13,006 bases of DNA from Dictyocoela muelleri. Taxonomy: Eukaryota > Microsporidia. Position 1 is the first letter of the stretch, and the number at the start of each line of letters is the position of its first letter. The notes beneath the pieces are model-generated. The model worked only from the letters and a program-made list of their open reading frames with translations, was not told the DNA's origin and searched no databases. Below, in pieces: positions 8,770 through 13,006 of this stretch. The DNA is taken from assembly GCA_016256075.1 (NCBI GenBank), contig SDVU01000481.1, positions 1 to 13,006 on the forward strand. Direction: 5' to 3'. Position numbers and translations under genes: made by a program.

Positions 8770-9074
8770 TTTAAAATAATAATGAATTATTTATTAAATA
8801 ATTTCAAATTAAAAAAATAAAATTGATTATTTGATTAAAAAAATAAATTAATAATGTTTAAAAATGAATTATCAATGATTAAAAATAAATTTATATTGAT
8901 TAAAATAAATTTATTAATTAAAAAAAATAATATTGTTTAAAAATAAATTTATATTGATTAAAATAAATTTATATTGATTAAAAATAAATTTATATTGATT
9001 AAAATAAATTTATTAATTAAAAATAAATTATATTGATTAAAAATAAATTTATATTGATTAAAAATAAATATTTT
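8770..9074. repeat. AT-rich minisatellite between convergent genes
   Basis: From about 8877 to 9068 the sequence is a run of roughly nine degenerate 19-21-bp units related to TTAAAAATAAATTTATATTGA; the first 100 bases are similar AT-rich DNA with fewer clear units. It lies wholly between the stop codons of two convergent genes, so it must contain both 3' ends. No strong hairpin is visible. No coding frame is supported. Confidence 0.8.
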
Positions 9075-10203
9075 TTAATAAAATTCGACGGGATCTTTAT
9101 CAAATTCAGAAATAACAACTTCAAATTTTTCATTATTAAATTCATTGGTTAATTCTCTTTTTAACTTGTTCAAATAAAATCTTTCACTATCGCTATGCTC
9201 TAAGAGAATCACTGAACAGTTGTTCTTTTTATAAAATAATAAATCATGATGTTTTAGTTCACCAGTGATGATTAACATGTCGTTAAAGTTATTAATAGAT
9301 GGATTATTTATATCAAGATTATTTATATCAAGATTATTTATAGGAAACCCTTTAATCTTCCCTATAGAACCAACGCCAATACAAATTATTTTAGGAATAT
9401 GATCAATTGATTTGTTCCATGCTAGACTTATCCTTACTGTACGTTTTAATAATTGTTTTAGAAAATCGGCAATTTGACGAATTGAAAATTTGTTAGAAGC
9501 AAAGTGGAAAAGTTTATTATTTTTAATAAATTCATTATTAATATAATCATCGTTATTAATTGGATTATTAATAATATCATTGTTAATATAAACATTGTTA
9601 ATATAATCATTGTTATTAATTGAATTGTTAATAATATCATTATTATTAATTGAATTGTTAATAACATCATTTTTAATAACATCATTGTTTTTATAATTAT
9701 TGTTTTTATAATTATTGTTTTTATAATCACTGTTTTTATAATCATTGTTTTTATAATCACTGTTTTTATAATCATTGTTTTTATAATCATTGTTTTTATA
9801 ATCATTGTTTTTAATTGGATTGTTATTATAAAGACCTTTTATTATCAATTTAAATAAAAATTGATTAATTCTTTGATCTAATGCGGTATGTGGACAATAA
9901 ACAGAAATTGAATTTTTAATACAATTAATAACAATTGAATCATGTTCAATTTTTTTTAATCCTTCAAAGATTATTGGATGATAAGAAATTATAAAATTTA
10001 TATTTTTTTGAACACATTCATTGATAACAGGTGGTGTTATGTCAATAGTTAGCAGTATTTTAAAATTATTCTTGTTTTTAATCTTATATTTATATTTATC
10101 TTTATCATCCCTACAATCAATTAAAAGACCGGTATTATCCCATGGTTCAGAATTTTTTAAGGGATAAAATTTTTTCAAAGAAGTTAATTATTTTGTTGAT
10201 CAT
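9075..10203 (-). CDS. NIF3: NIF3 / DUF34 family protein, with an apparent frameshift near its start
   Basis: This is a NIF3-like protein (YbgI/YqfO, DUF34), a conserved toroidal, dinuclear-metal protein whose biochemical role is not settled. The long frame (9075-10178) begins KKFYPLKNSEPWDNTGLLID, the family N-terminal signature. Counting residues from 10178, it then has ISYHPIIFEGLKKI (His67), PHTALD at 96-101, and a C-terminal TGELKHHDLL (His310-311) and LLEHSDSERFYL (His328, Glu332); the His and acidic residues are the usual metal ligands. That frame has no ATG at its head: its first codon is TTG, close after an in-frame stop. An ATG at 10203-10201, preceded by CCCCA, opens M-I-N-K-I-I-N-F-F-E-K in a frame one base off, joining at the A6 run (plus-strand T6, 10170-10175). 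An assembly indel or a real lesion would explain this. A repeat insert fills residues about 118-213. Confidence 0.88.
9540..9815 (-). repeat. In-frame Asn-rich repeat block in NIF3
   Basis: On the coding strand, about eight to ten 15-bp units encode N-N/S-D/N-Y-K. They are followed by less regular units encoding N-N-S-I-N-N-N-D-I and N-N-D-Y-I. The block separates the N-terminal (PHTALD) and C-terminal (GELKHHD) halves. Bacterial members of the family can carry a separate domain at this central position, so the site tolerates insertions. Confidence 0.85.
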
Positions 10204-10208
10204 TGGGG
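10204..10208 (-). promoter_or_regulatory. CCCC start-proximal signal of NIF3
   Basis: On the minus strand the sequence reads CAACCCCA-ATG, the same CCCC-A-ATG arrangement as before the deaminase gene. It favours the ATG at 10203 over the TTG at 10178 as the true start, and so makes the frame break between them stand out. Confidence 0.6.
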
Positions 10209-10747
10209 TTGAAATAATTTAAAATCAATATTATTACATGTTAACAATATATATAATTCTATATCCGAAGAGTTATCCCCAACCATTGTCTTTATACGTT
10301 TACTTATTGATGTTCGGGTTTACTTCACTCATAAGAAACCTAACTGTACACGTGATTTTCATTTTATTATGAATTAGGAATATACAGGTCATAAGCTTTT
10401 TCATTGTTTTTATATTTATACAACTGTTTTAATGATATTTTATAGCATACATCACTATGGAGAGCCTCTCTGATTTATTTTCATATTAGACCAAGTATTA
10501 ATCAACTAAACTGCACTCGAACTGCTGTATATTAATAATATAGTGCCAAACCTTCTTTTTTAGCAACCTCTTTATTTTTTATCTTTTTTTTTGGCGTGGA
10601 TATAAATTTTACCGTAATTTAGGACTGTAATTCTCTTTTTTTTCATTTTTCTTCTTTTTTTTCACCTTTTGAAAAATAATTTACCCTAAAGAAATGAAAA
10701 ATAATTAAATAACATAGCAAATAAAGCTTTTATCTCTAAAATAAATA
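10209..10747. other. Intergenic spacer between NIF3 and the pogo relic
   Basis: About 540 bp with no coding frame showing family motifs. It holds long T-rich tracts (around 10550-10670), which read as A-rich in the NIF3 direction, and one small hairpin, GAGAGCCTCTC, near 10461-10471. It should contain the NIF3 promoter and possibly the 5' end of the pogo element, but I could not find a terminal inverted repeat pairing with the other side of the transposase. Confidence 0.55.
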
Positions 10748-10777
10748 ATGGAGATTGTTGAATATAGGATAAACTTC

Positions 10778-10785
10778 AAAGATGC
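10778..10785 (+). repeat. Target-site duplication of the foldback MITE, left copy
   Basis: AAAGATGC, identical to 11015-11022, abuts the left inverted-repeat end with no intervening base. One base further out, the left flank C and the last base of the element allow a 9-bp reading with asymmetric ends; 8 bp keeps the ends symmetric. Confidence 0.85.
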
Positions 10786-11014
10786 GGAACTTTTCTGTTT
10801 TGGTCTAGCCGAAATTTCAAAATATAGAAGAGATGGGAAAGAAATACTTATTTTTTTGAGAAGAACACATGAAAATAGAGTATATATGATATTTTTTAAT
10901 TTAATAAATATCATATATAATCTACTTTTGTGTGTTCTTCTCAAAAATATAAGTATTTATTTACCATCTCTTCTATATTTTGAAATTTCGGCTAGACCAA
11001 AACAGAAAAGTTCC
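10786..11014. mobile_element. Foldback MITE, 229 bp, 105-bp arms, 8-bp target duplication
   Basis: Bases 10786-10890 pair with 10910-11014 as inverted repeats, with seven mismatches in 105 by eye (about 93%) and only a 19-bp AT-rich spacer. The ends read GGAACTTTTCTG. Directly outside is a perfect 8-bp direct repeat, AAAGATGC, at 10778-10785 and 11015-11022, which I read as the target-site duplication. It encodes nothing real; open frames crossing it on both strands mirror the palindrome. An 8-bp duplication with GG ends fits Merlin, a superfamily reported from microsporidia, but hAT, P and some Mutator-type elements also make 8-bp duplications. It lies in the 5' part of the pogo relic. Confidence 0.88.
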
Positions 11015-11022
11015 AAAGATGC
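11015..11022 (+). repeat. Target-site duplication of the foldback MITE, right copy
   Basis: AAAGATGC directly after the closing GTTCC of the right arm, matching the left copy in all eight bases. Confidence 0.85.
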
Positions 11023-11041
11023 TACAAAAACTAGAATTGCA

Positions 11042-11049
11042 GAAAATTT
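11042..11049 (+). repeat. Target-site duplication of the second MITE, left copy
   Basis: GAAAATTT sits immediately before the GGATCTGG end and is identical to the octamer at 11376-11383. The octamer is AT-rich, so it carries less weight on its own than AAAGATGC, but it abuts the inverted-repeat end exactly on both sides. Confidence 0.75.
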
Positions 11050-11375
11050 GGATCTGGTATCAAATTTACCCTCGAGATCATCTAGTATAAAATTTTCTCC
11101 CATTAATAAATTGAGCATAAAAAACATTGAAATTTAAAACAATAAATTAAAATCAAATTTTAATTAAATTATGACCAAATTTAATATTTTTTTCAGAATA
11201 AGATTTCCCATTGTTATAATAATAACACATTTAAATTATACGGAGTATTTTTCCTTGGTTTTCAAAAGAATTAATTGGCCTAAATATCAAATTTTTTTTA
11301 TTTATAAAAGTAACCACCCTGGTAGTCATGAATTTTTTTTTATAAAAGTCTCAACATAAATTTGATATCAGATCC
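11050..11375. mobile_element. Second MITE, 326 bp, 19-bp terminal inverted repeats
   Basis: GGATCTGGTATCAAATTTA at 11050-11068 pairs with TAAATTTGATATCAGATCC at 11357-11375 with one mismatch. The octamer GAAAATTT flanks both ends. The interior is AT-rich, with a short open frame at 11171-11359 of no recognisable family, so the element is non-autonomous. It shares the GGA start and 8-bp duplication with the foldback element 35 bp to its left but not the longer arm sequence, so the two may use the same or related transposases while being separate families. It too interrupts the 5' part of the pogo relic. Confidence 0.78.
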
Positions 11376-11383
11376 GAAAATTT
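11376..11383 (+). repeat. Target-site duplication of the second MITE, right copy
   Basis: GAAAATTT directly after the closing AGATCC of the right inverted repeat, matching 11042-11049 in all eight bases. Confidence 0.75.
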
Positions 11384-12832
11384 AGTGGGAAATTGAATAA
11401 GGAAATTAGCATTAATTCTATTAAAAACTACATGGATAATGAACAAGCGATTACTGAAGTATTTATTTCTAATAATTCTTTAAATACCATTAAAGAAAAT
11501 TAATTTCGAAAAGGTTGTTCAAAAGGTTAAAGAATGTATAGATATGCTGAAAATCAGGGGGGTTCTTATAGATCAAATTATAAAAGAAACGGCCATTCTT
11601 ACCTTCGAAAATCTAAAAAAATGCCCGGGAGTTAATAAAATAACTCAGATATTGAGTTAAAGCGTCATCTGGTTGGTTATATAAGTTTTAACGTAGATAT
11701 AATATATCTTGAAAAAAGTGTAGGAGACGGTTTTACAATTTAAAAACCAAAATTTGATGAATTTATTTCTAAAACAATTAAGAATATTTTAGAATAAGGG
11801 AAAATAAGGTCTTCAACTGTGATGAGACTGCTCTATTTTTCAATCTTACTCCTTATAGGGGTCTTTATAGAACCATTAGAAAAAGAATAAAAAATATAAA
11901 AATAGGATTACTTTTTTATTATCTTGTAGCATATCTGATACAGTGAAGATATCAGTAATTATCGGAAATTTAAAAAATCCTAGAACTTTTAAAAATTTTA
12001 ATTCAGATTATTATTGTCGTTACTTGCATAACTCGAAAGAAAGGATGACCTTAAAAGATTTTAACAGATGGATGTTTGAGATTACTGCATACGTAAAGGC
12101 AAAAATTAGAAGAATTCTGATGCTTCTTGACAGTTATATTTTAATAAAATCACGTGCGATCTAACTATTATTGAACTTATCATTCTACTGAAGAATAAAC
12201 CTTCAAGGCCCTTACATATTGACAGAGATATAATAAAATGTTCAAATCTAGTTATTAATCAAAACAACTTTCTGATATTGTATCTAAAATTTTATGTTCA
12301 AATCACATATAAAGATTATTTAAAGAGATCACATTTAGAGATTCAGTGATTTATTCTAAATTTGTGTAGGTTAATGTTACAAAAGATACTATAATTAAAT
12401 TTTTGGATTTTTTTCTCTCAAAAATATTATGATTTATCATCTATTGTAATAAATGGCAAAAAAGATCATTTTGAAGAAATCTGGGGTGTTTTATGTAAGG
12501 TGATAAGATTTTTGAAGACAAAATTTTAGAACTTGAATGTTCTGATCTAATTTATTTAGAATCTACATATGATTTGTCTACAAACGATAAAAACGCATTG
12601 GCTAAAACGGAAAATAGTCAACTTAATGAATTTGAAAATGTTGATTTAATTAATAGTATAGAAATAATACGAAAATACCTCTTTATTAAGCATTTAAATA
12701 CATTGATATTGTTAAAAATTCCCTGCGGAATCAATGAATGATTACATTTTCAAACCTTTAAATGATCTTGTAGCAAATTAAAGTATGATAGAAAGAGAAG
12801 AACAAATATCACAATTTTTGATTTAATAAGGT

Positions 12833-12835
<3 letters not shown>

Positions 12836-12865
<30 letters not shown>
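12836..12865. repeat. TA dinucleotide microsatellite
   Basis: About 15 uninterrupted AT/TA units lie exactly where the right arm of the window-terminal inverted repeat begins. The left arm abuts a shorter, imperfect TA-rich stretch (about 143-159). The TA tract may be the outer edge of the repeat unit or a preferred insertion site for it. Confidence 0.9.
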
Positions 12866-12867
<2 letters not shown>

Positions 12868-13005
12868 CATGCTGACAACATCCATAGGTGCCTACCCGTA
12901 GAGTTGTCTCCAAACATAGTCTTATGACATTTGGTTCCTGGTGTTCCAATAATACGTCACTTCCTAAGCTACCAAGAAGCCCAGCTGTATACGCGATTTT
13001 CGTTT
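12864..13005. repeat. Right arm of the window-terminal inverted repeat
   Basis: This is the reverse complement of 1-142 with about five substitutions and no gap. The window ends one base beyond the match, so both ends break at almost the same point within the repeat unit. That is expected if both were cut at the same branch point of an assembly graph, or if the ends are natural. No protein frame or tRNA primer-binding site is seen, so I do not assign a transposon family. Confidence 0.9.
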
Positions 13006-13006
13006 T

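Larger units (their letters stand above)
10748..12741 (+). pseudogene. Decayed pogo/Tigger-type transposase (Tc1/mariner superfamily)
   Basis: Segments in different frames follow the order of a pogo transposase. A CENP-B-type helix-turn-helix lies at about 11484-11660 (GVLIDQIIKETAILTFENL), continuing with KASSGWLYKF at 11659-11688. The DDE_1 catalytic domain starts with VFNCDETALFF at 11809-11841 (first Asp at 11821). It continues at 11880-12164 with NRITFLLSCSISDTVK, VIIGNLKNPRTFKNF and RRILMLLDS (second Asp at 12129). A frame open at 12131-12349 has LHIDRDIIK (third Asp at 12221), about 30 residues after the second, as in pogo elements. An acidic C-terminal tail lies at 12499-12741. The three Asp codons survive, but several frameshifts and stops mean no active protein. 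The small frame starting at 10748 and the bits between the two miniature elements probably belong to its N-terminal DNA-binding part; this is less certain. Terminal inverted repeats were not found. Confidence 0.85.

Noticed and set aside
9680-9815. CRISPR-like array of 15-bp units
   Set aside because: The units are contiguous with no unique spacers, in frame with a conserved eukaryotic protein, and the genome is eukaryotic.
10165-10203. A mini-intron explaining the NIF3 frame change
   Set aside because: The upstream and downstream frames meet within a few bases, leaving no room for splice sites and a branch point.
10209-10747. tRNA or other structured RNA gene in the NIF3 upstream spacer
   Set aside because: GTTCGGGTTT near 10313 recalls a T-loop box, but no acceptor stem, D-arm or anticodon arm can be paired around it.
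10705-11137. Apparent genes of 79 and 129 codons crossing the palindrome
   Set aside because: Both proteins contain mirrored segments (for example ISARPKQKSS in each) because they read the same inverted repeat. They are by-products of the MITE and the pogo relic, not independent genes.
12836-12865. TA target duplication marking the 3' end of the pogo element
   Set aside because: pogo elements do insert at TA, but inside a TA microsatellite the junction cannot be placed, and no matching terminal inverted repeat was found at the 5' side.
1-13006. A giant composite transposon carrying myosin, TAD2 and NIF3
   Set aside because: The end repeats allow the idea, but the three genes are ordinary housekeeping genes, no intact transposase is present, and no outer target duplication can be seen. 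A contig cut at a dispersed repeat is simpler. It stays listed only as an alternative to test.

Overview
The window looks like a nuclear contig from a microsporidian with an expanded, very AT-rich, transposon-bearing genome. Three things support this. The conserved genes are intronless and fungal-like (a class V myosin, a tRNA adenosine deaminase subunit, a NIF3 protein). Two of the three have the string CCCCA directly before the ATG, matching the CCC-type start signal described for microsporidia. All three carry long Asn/Asp/Lys-rich in-frame repeat blocks between conserved motifs. The genus cannot be fixed from the sequence.

Layout: 1-142 is one arm of a repeat whose inverted partner is at 12864-13005; each borders TA-rich DNA. 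From about 160 to 2393 there is no intact gene. That stretch holds a 41-bp tandem duplication, a small hairpin, a possible miniature element near 833-922 and, on the minus strand at about 1040-1400, a broken retroviral-type integrase. The myosin gene fills 2394-7727 (+). The TAD2-like deaminase is at 8077-8769 (+). It converges on NIF3 (minus, 9075 to about 10203) across about 300 bp of AT-rich minisatellite. Beyond NIF3 lie about 540 bp of spacer. A decayed pogo/Tigger-type (Tc1/mariner superfamily, DDE_1) transposase then runs from roughly 10748 to 12741 (+).

The best structural observation is in the pogo relic. Two different miniature inverted-repeat elements sit 35 bp apart in its 5' part. 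One is 229 bp with 105-bp arms, the other 326 bp with 19-bp arms. Each is flanked by a perfect 8-bp direct repeat (aaagatgc; gaaaattt) and each begins with GGA, so two target-site duplications can be read from sequence alone.

The host genes do not form a pathway. Myosin V is a cargo motor on actin, TAD2 makes inosine at the tRNA wobble position with a TAD3 partner, and NIF3 is a conserved metal-binding protein of unclear role. NIF3 appears to carry a one-base frameshift in an A6 run just after its start, either an assembly error or a real lesion. I found no convincing new multi-gene system; what stands out is nested small transposons, in-frame minisatellite growth inside essential genes, and inverted repeats at both ends.
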